From: Aureobasidium sp. EXF-3400
Taxonomy: Eukaryota > Ascomycota > Dothideomycetes > Dothideales > Saccotheciaceae
Direction of reading: 5' to 3'
DNA length: 64,000 nt
NCBI GenBank assembly: GCA_024195585.1
Contig: SWBL01000017.1
Location: 62,001-126,000 of the forward strand
The notes below the pieces were generated by a model. The model had not been told where the DNA came from. It did no database searches and worked only from the letters and a program-made list of their open reading frames with translations. This document shows positions 19,300-30,556 of the stretch, piece after piece; the first letter of the stretch is position 1; every line of letters begins with the position of its first letter. Position numbers and translations under genes: made by a program.

Positions 19300-20955
19300 A
19301 TGTTGCTGGGCCTCATCATTTGTCTCTTATTTGCACCGATTATCCTACGGCTCATAAAATGGACCAATAATTACAAGGAAGCGCAGCTACTCGGTCTGCC
19401 TATCGTGCTCATCCCAGTATCCTACGAAGATGCTTGGTGGCTGCCGCTGCGACCGCTCTTTGTATGGGTACAAAACCTGCCATTCGGACTCGGTAGCTGG
19501 TATGTCTATACCGAGATGGGCTGGCCAACCGTGGATGGCCGTAAGACCTCCACAAGACTAGGAGAGAGCTTTGTGCTATGCTCGCCTACTGCGATCCAAA
19601 TCGTTACATGTCACGCTCCTGCAATCCTACAAACATCGCGGGACCATAGCGAGTGGGCGATGCCGCCAGCGCAATCACAAGTCTTTGCTTTCTTCGGCCA
19701 AAATGTTACGTCGACTCAAGGAGCCGAGTGGCAACGCCACCGTAGGATCATTGGACCTGCATTCAATGAGCGTGCCATGAGCGAGGCGTGGCGCGAGACC
19801 AGCACACGAGCTAAGTCACTTGAGTTCGACAAATCTTACACCCTAGGTGGGCTTCGTAGAGTTCTCGATGTTGTCGCGTTGCAAATCCTGGCCACCGTTG
19901 GTTTCGGACAGGAAGCCGAGTTGACCAAAATCCGCTCTGGACATAAGTTGTCTTTCATGGATTCTCTTAGTTTCATCTTGAGGAACATTATCCTTACTGT
20001 TTTGTTCAACAGCCTCAAAGCCCCTGACTGGATGCTCCCGAGCACTCTCAAGCAACTTAAGCTGTCTGTATCCGAGTTCAGAGTATACATGCGAGAATTG
20101 GTCCGTAATGAGACACAGTCGCGAATCAGAAGAGTAACCTTGTTATCAGCGATGGTATCTGCCAATGAGACAGCCAAGAGCGAAGTCAGCGAGAAACAAG
20201 TCCAGGGTCGACTAAAATATCTAACAGAAGAAGAACTTTGGGGTAACCTCTTCGTTTTCAATCTGGCGGGATATGAGACCACTGCATCTGCACTCTCGTT
20301 CGCTCTGCCCTACATCGCCGCGTATCCGGAAGTACAGCAATGGATGATGGAAGAGGTCGACAAAGTCTACACGCAGGATAGTGATTATGCCGAGACCTTT
20401 CCCAAATTGGCTAGATGTCTTGCCTGGATGCACGAAGTTATGCGCCTGGCGAGTCCTGCTCCGCTGTTTCTACGCACTCCCACCTCGTCGCAGACTTTAC
20501 CTATCACCACTATCAACGGACCTAGAGAAGTCATTGTCAGACCTGGTGTGCAAGTAGGCTGGCATTTGTATGGAGGACACCTATCTCCACGGTGGGGCCC
20601 AGATGCACTAGAGTTCAACCCGGCGCGCTTCATCACCAAAGACACAGATGGCACAGAAAGTGTTGCAGTGCCAGATGGAGTGCTCTTCTTCCCATGGGCC
20701 GGCGGACCGCGCGTGTGCCCCAGTAAAAAGTTCTCTCAGGTGGAGTTCGTGGCGCTTGTAGCAAACATACTTTCGAGGTATCGAGTCGAAGCTGTCGCGC
20801 AAGAGAATGAGTCGGGAACTGAGGCCAGACAACGTTTGTTGAGTGTCATGGATCAGAAGTATTTCAACATCAGTTCGCACTTCAGAAGACCAGAAGATGC
20901 CGCTGTGCGCTTCGTCAGCAGAGACAGCACTCGACAGTCTCACTCAACCAGCTAG
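19300..20955 (+). CDS. Cytochrome P450 monooxygenase, 551 aa
   Basis: No intron. The ATG at 19300 starts a membrane anchor (MLLGLIICLLFAPIILRLIKW, residues 1-21 approximately). P450 landmarks are in order: helix-C WQRHRR heme-propionate contact, I-helix AGYETT oxygen-activation motif, EVMR (ExxR), and the heme-thiolate loop FFPWAGGPRVCPSKKFSQ with the cysteine ligand. The loop carries Trp for the usual first Phe, common in this fungal group, but Ser where nearly all P450s have Gly two residues after the Cys. Likely ER-bound and dependent on cytochrome P450 reductase. It shares a promoter with the flavin monooxygenase and is followed by an MFS carrier, suggesting a small catabolic or secondary-metabolite cluster (inference). 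Confidence 0.9.
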   Translation: MLLGLIICLLFAPIILRLIKWTNNYKEAQLLGLPIVLIPVSYEDAWWLPLRPLFVWVQNLPFGLGSWYVYTEMGWPTVDGRKTSTRLGESFVLCSPTAIQIVTCHAPAILQTSRDHSEWAMPPAQSQVFAFFGQNVTSTQGAEWQRHRRIIGPAFNERAMSEAWRETSTRAKSLEFDKSYTLGGLRRVLDVVALQILATVGFGQEAELTKIRSGHKLSFMDSLSFILRNIILTVLFNSLKAPDWMLPSTLKQLKLSVSEFRVYMRELVRNETQSRIRRVTLLSAMVSANETAKSEVSEKQVQGRLKYLTEEELWGNLFVFNLAGYETTASALSFALPYIAAYPEVQQWMMEEVDKVYTQDSDYAETFPKLARCLAWMHEVMRLASPAPLFLRTPTSSQTLPITTINGPREVIVRPGVQVGWHLYGGHLSPRWGPDALEFNPARFITKDTDGTESVAVPDGVLFFPWAGGPRVCPSKKFSQVEFVALVANILSRYRVEAVAQENESGTEARQRLLSVMDQKYFNISSHFRRPEDAAVRFVSRDSTRQSHSTS

Positions 20956-21730
20956 AGCTACAGGATACAGTCTAGGAACGCCGCGATGGAGTGGTATAGA
21001 AACGTCGTGTGTAGAGAAACGAGAAGAGTATAGGGAAGCGAGTTTTGCCGTGGAACACCCCGGAGTTTCTACTCCTCAAAATTGGGGCTTTCTAGCCATC
21101 TGATTTCACGGCAATAACTCGTCAATCCAATCTTCTAGAGCTGACCAGACGACAGGGAACGTGTGGTCTTTCGTGATATCTAGTTTTTCTATTGCGTTTG
21201 AATATATCCTCGTAGCTAAAACAGCAATTTTGTAGTGAATCAGTAATGCTTTCCAAGACCCCATCAGCTGAATGCTTGTCTGTGGTGATGTTACATCCGA
21301 GGCCGAAGGATCGGCATCAAGCAGGAGCACGGCCCGAACCTCCGCCAAATTCCTGCCTCGTCTTTTGCCGCTTCTTCGGAGGACCACGAGCTCTAGGAAC
21401 AAAAACTGCTACATGCGGATAATCTCGGATCTTCAGCAGGGCGACAGTGACCCCGGCCCTAAGATATGGTCACAGCGTCACGACTAAATCCTGCACTATC
21501 CGAACGTCGACCACAAACATGCCGTGTTTTCCTCCATCTTTTCTGCGGGCCAAGGCGAGAAATGTGGATCGATATATGGGGCGAGGTACCGGGGACGACT
21601 TGATTGGGGTCATACCGGGGTTGCTTTCTACGCGGGGGACCCCATGGGAGTCACATAAATATGAGAGGCCTCCCCCAGACATGAACTCATCTCTCGTTCC
21701 TCACTACACCTCGGGATCTCTTGTGCAGTC
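20956..21730. other. Intergenic region with promoter of the MFS carrier
   Basis: A TATA-like ATAAATAT at 21655-21662 lies about 70 bp before the MFS start. Two copies of TACCGGGG (21587-21594 and 21613-21620) sit just upstream. A minus-strand frame of 98 codons (21402-21106) looks mildly protein-like but no family is recognised and it is not called as a gene. Confidence 0.45.
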
Positions 21731-23300
21731 ATGAACGACGACTTCAAGAAGGATGGCGGCAGCCTCTATGCCGCCGAGAAGACGCCGATTGAGACTTTCC
21801 ACAGTCAACATCCACCTATGGACCCGGAGCGTCGCAAGGTTGTCGAGAAGTCGATGAAGCGGAAGCTCGATGCCAGATGCTCGTTGTTCATCTTGATCTA
21901 CATCATGAACTATCTGGATCGCAACAACATGGCTGCTGCCAGATTGAAGGGTCTGCAAGAGGATTTGAAGCTCAGCGACACACAGTACGCAACATGCTTG
22001 AGTATTCTCTACGTGGGATATATTCTTATGCAGGTATGTGTCTTGACTCCCTCAAACAAGATATGAGCTAATGTGCTACCAGGTCCCATCTAACATCATC
22101 ATCAACCGCATTACACGACCAAGCTGGTACATCGGTGCAGCTATGCTTCTTTGGGGTTTGATCTCAACACTATCCGGAGTCGCCCAAGGATTCGGTGGAA
22201 TGGTCGCCATAAGATTCTGCTTGGGTTTCGTCGAGGCTGCATTCCTGCCCGGTGCTCTCCTTATCCTGTCAAAATGGTACACACGCAGCGAGTTGACCAA
22301 GCGAAACGCCCTCCTCTTCTGCGGTAACCTCATCTCCAACGCCTTCTCAGCACTTGTCGGTGCTGGTGTCCTGTCGAACATGCAAGGCGTGCTTGGACAC
22401 GCAGCATGGCGCTGGTTGTTCTGGATTGAAGGAGGTGTCACCATGGGTGTTGCCATTGCCGCCGCTCTCATCTTGCCGGATCTGCCTACCAACTCGAAGG
22501 GCTTCACCGAGGAAGAGCTGCAGGTCGCCCAGCTCCGTATGATCGAAGATGTCGGTGAGGTCGATGAGGACAGCAGCGATGACGGTGTTTTCACCGGTCT
22601 CTTCATGGCTCTCAAGGATCCCAAGATCTACGTCTTGATGTTCACTCTCACGGCCTACGTGGTCGGTCTCAGTTTCAACGCTTTCTTCCCTTCCCTCACA
22701 AAGACTCTGGGTTTCGGCTACGTTCCCACTCTGCTCATGAGCGCTCCCCCATGGGCATTCGCCTGTATCGTCTCCCTGATCAACGCCTGGCACGCCGATC
22801 GCACTCAAGAGAAGTTCTGGCACATCGTTGGACCCATCTGCCTTGGACTTGTTGGCTTCATCATCAACATGTCTACCCTGAACACCGCAGGCCGTTACGT
22901 TGCTCTGTTCCTACAAGCAAGTTCCTACGCAGGCTTCATCGTATTCTATTCCTGGATCTCATCGAGTTTCCCTCGACCACCCGCCAAGCGCGCCGTCGCA
23001 ATTGCTTTGGTCAACGCATTCAGTCAGCTCGGAAACGTAGCCGGCTCATATGTCTGGGACCTCAAGGCAAACGGATACCGCAAGTCGTACGGTATTGTGA
23101 CAGCCATGTTTGGTGTCACAATCGCCGGCTGTGTCATCATGAAGATGATCCTGGTCAACCTGAACAAGAAACTCGAGGCTGGAGAGGCTGAGGCCTGGTC
23201 TACTAGACCTGATGTGCTTGAACACACCGCCGAGAAGGAGTATCTGGACAGCCCAGATGAGGCATTGAGAATGAGACAGGGCTTTAGGTACCTGGTCTAA
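21731..23300 (+). CDS. MFS transporter, anion:cation symporter (Dal5/allantoate permease-like), 506 aa, two exons
   Basis: Exon 1 21731-22033 and exon 2 22083-23300, joined in phase over a 49-nt intron with GTATGT and a GCTAAT branch. The protein has twelve predicted membrane helices and the hallmark of the ACS family at the end of the first helix (NYLDRNNMAAARLKG). Members carry small organic anions such as allantoate, nicotinate, pantothenate or biotin precursors with protons across the plasma membrane. N- and C-termini are charged and cytosolic. The substrate is unknown; position beside the P450/FAD-monooxygenase pair suggests uptake or export of a related acid (inference). Confidence 0.9.
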
Positions 23301-24069
23301 GACAAATGAGCTACGATCTGTATATATCAGTACCATCACCATCAGTCTTACGAGATATGAATATAATTTATATTACCTTTTACATGGGTCCCAGCTTCAT
23401 GAGTTCTTCAAAGATGTTTGAGTGTTTTTCGAAACTAATTGCTTGAGCCTACGATAGTTATCCTGTACGATGGCCAAGCAGAACATGTGTCGAGTCGTGT
23501 CGTATGCAATGGCCCATGAAGCGGCTGTCAGCCCATCACATGCCAATGGATGGGGCGGCTAGATGCAGCAATTTATTGATGACGAGATTCGTCAAGCAGT
23601 TGAGGGAATCAACCAGAGACTCGATGGTGTCTTGATGTCTCAGAAGACTAATCTCTCGCGCGACAATTTTGTACGTACGAATAGGTAGGTAGGTGGTTAA
23701 CGAAACAAGAATGGAGAGGTCGACAGGGTTCAAGGTCGGCTAAACGGACAGTGGAAAAATGTGGGGGAATGTTTACCTTGTGGTGAAGAGACTCGTACTC
23801 GTTGCATAGTACTCCGGTTGCGACTTGGCTGTTGCAGACGAATGCAGTTCACTCGCCCAAGGGAGAGCAGCAGTACCAAACGATCGACTTTGCAGGTCGC
23901 GCATCAGCTCAGCCGCCGCTGACCATTCCTTCTGCGCCGCCTCAGCTCAGACACTCCTTTGTTTCCTGCTGTCTCAAAGCATTCTATCATCCTACCATCT
24001 CTTTCGCTCAACCAACCAACTTCGTCATCGTCCGACCTCGCGCCTTAGCACCGTCGCGCAACCTCAGCC
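23301..24069. other. Intergenic region
   Basis: AT-rich 3' flank of the MFS gene and promoter of the next gene. An AGGTAGGTAGGT run lies near 23681-23694. No gene seen. Confidence 0.5.
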
Positions 24070-25668
24070 ATGTCCGGAGGCTACGACGTCGACTACGATT
24101 CCGACTGCGACGTCTACGACTACGATGATGATTACATCTACGCCGATGCAGGAGCCTACGATCTGGCCGTATGTCGCCTTGAATCAGCTTAAACAAAGAA
24201 GTGCTCACAATTCTCTCAGGACGAACTCGCTTCTGGAGCCATAGCCGAAGCTCCCGCCCTGTACTACCGCGATGACGAGCTCGAAGAATACGACAACTAC
24301 AACTTCTGGTCCGAGATCGAATACGGCAATGGCGAAATCTTCGACCAAGACATTGCTCCTCCACAATACGCAGCCAACGACAAGAAAAAGAAGTCCAAGG
24401 CCGAAGACATCAAAGACACCATCAAGAAGATTCGATTGCGCGGCATTCAAGATTACCCATCCGTCCTGTGGAAGTCCTCGCAAGAAGCCTTCAGCCTGCA
24501 TCATAATTGTCCTGTCTACGAAAAACCACAACAACCGACTGCGCTACTACCCAACTGGCGACAACTTCTGAAAGATCAACCCGCTATATTCACGACATCC
24601 TATATGGCCATACACTCCGCGAAGGACGATCAAGAGGACGCCGAATGGGAGGACTTATCAGAAGACAACGGCGAGTCGAATGAAGATGGAGACGATGATG
24701 AAGAGGAGGACGATGAGGACGATGAAGATGGTGAAGAGGGCATGGGAATGCAGGACATCGACCCAGAAATGCTCAAATCAGCCCTCGCCGCAAGACTATC
24801 CGCCTCAGGTATGACTGGCAAAGATCAGACCGCAATGATGGAAGCTATGATGCAGATGCTGGCAGGCGGTGGTGGTGCTGGCACCGATGATCTCCTCGAG
24901 AGTCTGACATCAAACATGTTGAATCAAGTGACAGAGGAAGGCGGCGATTCATCAATGGGACAGTGGCTTGCTGGTCAGGGTGTTTCGCTGGAGGATGATC
25001 AAGACGAGGATGAGAACGATGAAGAGGAAAAGGAGGAAAATGCCAGGAGGGCGTCAGAGGATGTCATGACGGGCGCCTCCCAGGACTCCTCGCCCAAGGA
25101 CAGTGTGGCAGCAGAACTGCCCGCTGCTCCAAAATCCACCCAGCCGTCCACTGAAGCACTGCTCGAGCCACAATCGACTGGAAAGAAGCGAAAACACCCC
25201 CTTTCCGAAGAGATCAAACAGGATGATGAGACGAAGGATTCTGCTCCTGACCCAGGTCCTACCCACAAACGAAGCAAGCAAGAAGTTCCGAGACTTTCGA
25301 ATGGCTCTGCCATATCCAAACCACCAGCTCGCAAACCAGCGACATCACAACCGAAAGCCAAGGTCGCGGAAGTCAAGTCCACCGCGAAACCAAAGACCAG
25401 CGTATCTACCAAACCTAAGTCCGAGGTTACGACAACGACAAAATCTAACCCTACAGCAACCCAAGCAAAAGAGAACACTGCTTCCACAGACTCGATCGCA
25501 AAGCCGACCACGCGCAAGCGCAAAGCTGCAGACGAGCAGGTACCAGATGAAAAGCCCAAGCGACAGTTGCGCAATTTTGCTGCACCGACTGCAAGCAGTC
25601 AGAGCAAAAATGCAGATAACAAGGCACCTAACACCAAAACTACGAGAAGTGGCCGGGCCAGAAAGTAG
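24070..25668 (+). CDS. Unknown nuclear-type protein with acidic and basic tracts, 515 aa, two exons
   Basis: Exon 1 24070-24168 and exon 2 24220-25668; the 51-nt intron is GTATGT...CTCAG and phase 0. The N-terminus is extremely rich in Asp and Tyr (YDVDYDSDCDVYDYDDD). A short ordered part (about residues 80-150, IRLRGIQDYPSVLWKSSQEAF) is followed by a long Asp/Glu tract (about 175-205) and a Met/Gly-rich helical stretch (about 208-270). The second half is disordered and Lys/Pro/Thr-rich, with likely nuclear localisation signals (KKRKH, RKRK, KPKRQLR). This composition is typical of chromatin- or RNA-associated nuclear proteins, but no named domain is recognised. Confidence 0.75.
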
Positions 25669-26435
25669 AGGAAGCTGTTATTTTGGTGTTATTCTTCATA
25701 TTTACTATTTGGTCCAGCTATGGAGTTTCAGGCAGTCCGTATCATGCGTCACCAAGTTTCAGCGCAAGGCAATATTTCGGGGGCTTAGGAGTCAGGCATT
25801 GTTTCGATTCTTGTTTCTTGTATGCTGGTCAAAAGATGATCTCTCACATGGTGCCATCATGGTGTGCAGCAAGCAACCAATCAGCGGGTTGGCTTGCCAA
25901 GTTTTGTCTGTAAACAAAGGACCAAAATCAGGGTCCTTGGGGTGGTGTTGCAAGCCTCTGACGAACAACGGTCTCGCCTAATTAACAAACCATCTATGCA
26001 TGCATGCAGACCGATAGATAAATGCCTTGTCGACGGATGTGGGACTTATTTCCACAGTTTTTGTACATTGACAGCTGAAAAAAACACACTTTTTGCTGGT
26101 CGCTCAACACATTGTGACTTTTGGGAGTTTGGTAACAACAGTTTCTGGAAGTACGAGGATTTGAGCAAGATTCATTGGATAACAACAAGTTTGCGTTGGA
26201 CAGTGTTTGGGTGGCATTCCTTTGTGTTATTGGTCACACGTGCTTGAGTCGGTTACTGCCCTTACCTCTCTTGCTCTGCTCCTTGCTTTGCTCTTTCCTT
26301 TCTTCTCCAATACAGGACTGGAATCGACAACTGAACAATATCTCTCCGACCATTTACTCAACCTCGGACGAATTTACCTCTTGACAACAAAACACCGTTA
26401 TCACTATTTGGCAGAACTAAGAACTATAAAGGAAT
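25669..26435. other. Intergenic region
   Basis: 3' flank of the acidic protein gene and promoter of the MARVEL gene, which is CT-rich near 26260-26310. No gene seen. Confidence 0.5.
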
Positions 26436-26974
26436 ATGTTCCAATCACTCAAGGACCGCTCTTCTTTTGGCGGATACATACGCTTCGTCCTTCGCGTCTT
26501 CCAATTCGTGCTCGCCATCACTGTCATCGGACTCTATGGCTATGATCTCGACAAGGCGAGGAAGAAGCACGTCGGTGCAGATCCTAAGTGGACATATGCA
26601 GTTGTCGTAGGCGCTCTCTCTGCCATCAGTGTATTCTTCTTCTTGGCCAAGTACACTCTGCGGTTTTTCTGGGATGCTGTTATGCTGTAAGTTCCCCCCT
26701 CTCCAACCCTCTCTCTTTGCGCTGTTGGAGCCTGAAGAATGGTATACTGATGGAGAATAGCATACTATGGGCAATCGTCTTCGGCATCTTCGGAAAAATC
26801 TACATCGGAGCACACCCAACACCCCACCAGAGCGGTCAAATCCGCATGAAGAATGCAGTATGGGTGGACCTTGCAAACATGCTCTTGTGGTTCATAACCT
26901 TTGTCTGGGACTTGGTATTGCACTTTACACGAATGGATAAAATGACTCTACACACCGGTCGCGCTCACGTCTAG
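26436..26974 (+). CDS. MARVEL-domain four-helix membrane protein, 154 aa, two exons
   Basis: Exon 1 26436-26686 and exon 2 26761-26974, joined over a 74-nt intron. Four membrane helices are evident (FVLRVFQFVLAITVIGLYG; TYAVVVGALSAISVFFFLA; ILWAIVFGIFGKIYIG; VDLANMLLWFITFVWDLVLHF), the MARVEL fold of fungal plasma-membrane/eisosome-associated and vesicle proteins. The annotated end, HTGRAHV, resembles ends of fungal homologues. After the TAG at 26972-26974 the same frame remains open for 116 more codons to 27325 (separate entry), so a longer isoform is possible: skipping 26915-26974 as a 60-nt GT-AG intron would remove the stop and stay in frame. Confidence 0.8.
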
Positions 26975-27325
26975 GGGACTGGAGAAAAAGAAGGCAGGTT
27001 TGCGCCTGTGGATCTGATTATGAGATATCCTGTGTTGCTTACGGCTGATGCGTGGCATTTGAGGACTAGAGGCAACTGGGAAAAGGAGACTAGCGAGGCG
27101 TATAGGGAGTGTTATTTGGCCAAGGAGAGGAAGTTCGCAAGAGAGGAAGAGCAAGCGTCTCAGGTTGATTTGGAGATGCCTAATGAGTTGCAAGACGAGG
27201 ATTGGATATTGCCTGATGAGTTGTTGCCGGAAGCACTGTTGGTTGAGGAGATTGTGGCAGAGGAACAGACACCTGAGGAGACTGAAACTTCGTACCAACG
27301 GCCGGGACCTATTCATGTTGACTAA
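26975..27325 (+). other. In-frame open extension downstream of the MARVEL stop codon
   Basis: Directly after the TAG, 116 codons continue in the same frame and read like real protein: a basic start (GTGEKEGRFAPVDLIMRYP), a helical middle with many charged residues (YRECYLAKERKFAREEEQ) and a very acidic end. There is no ATG until 27020. It could be an alternative C-terminus reached by splicing out 26915-26974 (GTATTG donor, CTCAC branch-like site, TAG acceptor) or by stop readthrough, or a former C-terminus cut off by a CAG-to-TAG change, or a small separate gene. Confidence 0.45.
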
Positions 27326-27958
27326 TGAGGGATGATGGAGTTTTTCTATTAATGATAATCTTATTTCTTACACCACTTCTTTTTGCTCAAGAGAACAATT
27401 GTCTCGAACCAAGAGACCAAGCCTAGGCGCTCAGGAAGAACCAAGAATCCAATGGGACGCTCAAGAGGATCATATGTTCCTTCAGGGATCGTCATACTTG
27501 ATACCGAAGAGCCAGTAGATATGTTTTCGCCGCCGCAATACAGGATCTCAGGTCAATTGAGATAGAAGAGTCGGTTCAGTCATGGATGTGACAAGACCGT
27601 AGACGGGAATACCGCGGGATGATGACGTGGCTGGAGTGCGGCTGGTTCGGCCTCTTTCTGCTGGACTCAACTTGGAAACCATCTCTGACTTCCAACATGA
27701 AGCAGATTATTCATTCTCGATTCTTTCATGAGTGTTGTGATCGCCTGGTGTAACGACGAGAGTGAGAACTGATTGTAAGATGGTCACATGCCCCGACGAT
27801 TCCCCAAGGAGCAGGTACCGTGACCCCGCAGCGCCCCCCACGACGCGCCCTGCGAGTACCCTCGGCGTATTTACCGTGCAGCACTTCATCAACTCTTGCT
27901 CTCGCTAAGTACCATTCCGATAAGTCCCTGAATTCGTGATCTGAACCAATCGATAAAC
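27326..27958. other. Intergenic region
   Basis: 3' flank and promoter of the MCC alpha gene. A 60-codon plus-strand frame at 27383-27565 lacks support. No gene seen. Confidence 0.5.
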
Positions 27959-30142
27959 ATGTTCCGCCATACAAAAGGCCACCGCGGTCTTATCCCTGCA
28001 GTAACAAAACGATTAAAGAGTACAGCCACAACAAACCAAGGACCAGAAAGACAACCACTTCAATCTATCCTGATCGCAAACAGAGGAGAGATCGCTCTTC
28101 GAGTTGGCAAGACAGCTGCTCAGTACGGCATCAGAACCACAACACTTTACACAGACCCGGACGCACACAGTCAACATGCTTTGAGCTCACCCTTTGCTAT
28201 CAATCTCAGCGACCCTAGCCAGTACCTCAATGGCGATCGAATCATTCAAACAGCTCGCGACCATGGTTGTCAAGCCATCCATCCTGGTTATGGCTTCCTC
28301 AGTGAAAATGCCGCATTCGCCAAAAAGTGCACCGAAGCTGGACTGAAGTTCATCGGTCCTCCATGGAAAGCTATTGAGGCCATGGGCGACAAAAGTCGAT
28401 CCAAGGATATCATGACCGAGGCTGGTGTTCCCTGCATTCCTGGATACCATGGTACGAATCAAGACCCCGACTTCCTCAAACATCAAGCAGCACAGATCGG
28501 CTATCCCGTCTTGCTGAAAGCCGTCAAGGGTGGAGGTGGTAAAGGCATGCGTATCTCCAGATCTCCCGATGACTTTTTGGATCAACTGGCCTCTGCAAAA
28601 TCTGAAGCTATGAGCTCTTTCAGTGACGATATCATGCTGGTCGAGAAGTACATTACTACACCTCGCCATATCGAGGTTCAAGTCTTTGCAGACAAACATG
28701 GAAATTGCGTTGCATTGGGCGAGAGAGATTGTAGCATTCAGAGAAGACATCAAAAGATTCTTGAGGAGTCGCCTGCACCTCATCTGGATGAAGCTCTTCG
28801 ACAAGACCTTTGGGACAAGGCTCGATCTGCTGCCCTTGCGGTTGCTTATGAAGGTGCTGGTACGGTTGAGTTCATCTTCGACAACGACTCGGGCGAGTTC
28901 TTCTTCATGGAAATGAACACTCGTCTACAAGTGGAACATCCCGTGACTGAGATGGTGACTGGCGAGGACTTGGTGCACTGGCAGATTCTCGTTGCGGAAG
29001 GAGGCAAGTTGCCTCTAACTCAAGAAGAGGTGCACGAGAGAATCAAGGCTCGTGGACATGCGATCGAAGCACGCATATACGCCGAGAATCCGGACATGTG
29101 AGTCTCGAGTAGCTACGTGGAGATGAACGATACTAATTGAGACAGGAACTTTGTGCCAGACTCGGGCAAACTGCTACATTTGAGAATACCAGAGATCACA
29201 GACACTGTCAGAATTGATGCAGGATTCGCTGTTGGAGACGAGGTCACATCACACTACGACCCGATGATCGCGAAACTCATTATCCAAGGTCCAGACAGAC
29301 ACGCAGCGTTACAAAAGATGAAGACCGCTCTCGAAGAATATGAGATTGCTGGACCAATCACGAACATCGAATTCGTCAAGCGCATGTGTGTCAGCCCCAA
29401 GTTCGTGGCTGGCGAGGTGGAGACTGGCTACATCGAGAAGAACAAAGAGGAACTATTCCGCAGAGTCGAAATTCCCGACGAAGCCTGGACACAAGCAGCG
29501 GTTGGTCTATATATCGCAGAACAAGGCTTGAGCGGTAACGAGTCTGTCTTGTCCTCTCAGACCATTGGCTTCAACACTGGACTATCTGGCCCAAGGACAT
29601 TTGACCTCGTAGAGATTCCAGCAGATGGCAACAACAGTAGCGCGTCATCTGTAACGGCAAGCGTTCAGCATGTTGGCCCGCACACTTTCTCCGTCTCAGT
29701 CGGCGGCCGTGAACCCCTCCAGGTCACCAGCAAGCTCGACCAGACCAGCAATATCCTCCAATCGTTCTACCCCCACACCAGACTCGAAACAAGAGTCATC
29801 AGAGATCCTGAGACTAACAGATTGACCCTCTTCCAACAAGGACGTCAGTATCGACTACAGCTAGCGGTACCGAAGTGGGCTGAAAAGGCCCTGGGCATGA
29901 AGGATGTAGCAAACAGCGTCTTAGCACCTATGCCTTGCAAAGTCCTCCGTGTGGAGGTGGAAGAGGGTGCGACAGTCACAAAGAACCAAGCACTTGTTGT
30001 GATCGAGAGTATGAAGATGGAGACAGTCATAAGGGCACCGCATGACGGTGTTGTTGCGAAGATTGTGCACAAGGCTGGAGATCTGTGCAAAGCTGGTACG
30101 GCTTTGGTAGAGTTTGCTGGAGAAGAGGAAGAGAAGGCTTGA
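27959..30142 (+). CDS. mccA: 3-methylcrotonyl-CoA carboxylase biotin-carrying alpha subunit, 711 aa, two exons
   Basis: Exon 1 27959-29097 and exon 2 29146-30142, with a 48-nt intron. The enzyme carboxylates 3-methylcrotonyl-CoA in mitochondrial leucine catabolism, with a separate beta subunit doing the transfer. The N-terminus (MFRHTKGHRGLIPAVTKRLKS) is basic and fits a mitochondrial targeting peptide. The biotin carboxylase domain starts at ILIANRGEIALRV (about residue 38), has the Gly-rich ATP loop KAVKGGGGKGMRI and the catalytic RDCSIQRRHQK region and EMNTRLQVEHPVTE. The C-terminal biotinyl domain carries the biotin lysine in ESMKMET. Total length matches fungal MCC alpha. Propionyl-CoA carboxylase alpha is similar but is not generally found in ascomycetes. 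Confidence 0.93.
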
Positions 30143-30556
30143 TAGGATATGAGCAAGGCATCGTAGGTTCCTACCAAATATTAATGCTGACTCGCTATAT
30201 GGTGACTCCCACGATTTCTCCTTGATGATGGGGAGTTTCGCTTCGCATTCAACCTATGTGACAAATTGTCAGGAACCACGCGTCGGATCGTCAAATTACT
30301 CAGCCAAGCTTTCACCAAGACCTTGCACCAGTGCTATAACATTGGCGAACAAGCAATTGGCAATATTTGGCACCGGTAGACACTTCCTATCTGTTCCGAA
30401 TGTGTGCTATAATACCTTCGCCTTGTCCGACATGCGCCTATCAAGGTACTGAGATTTGTACTGACTACAGGGACGGCAGACATCTCCAACAAAACTTTGT
30501 ACTACTTTTTTCTCGACCCAACTCGAAGCTGGCTCGTAGTATACTCTTCAGTCCTC
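30143..30556. other. Intergenic region
   Basis: 3' flank of mccA and promoter/leader of the ZIP transporter. No gene seen. Confidence 0.5.

Noticed and set aside
21106..21402. 98-codon minus-strand frame between the P450 and MFS genes
   Set aside because: Mildly protein-like C-terminus, but no family recognised and no splice partner found.
24630..24821. Ser-rich minus-strand frame
   Set aside because: It is the reverse reading of an Asp/Glu tract (GA-rich codons read as Ser).
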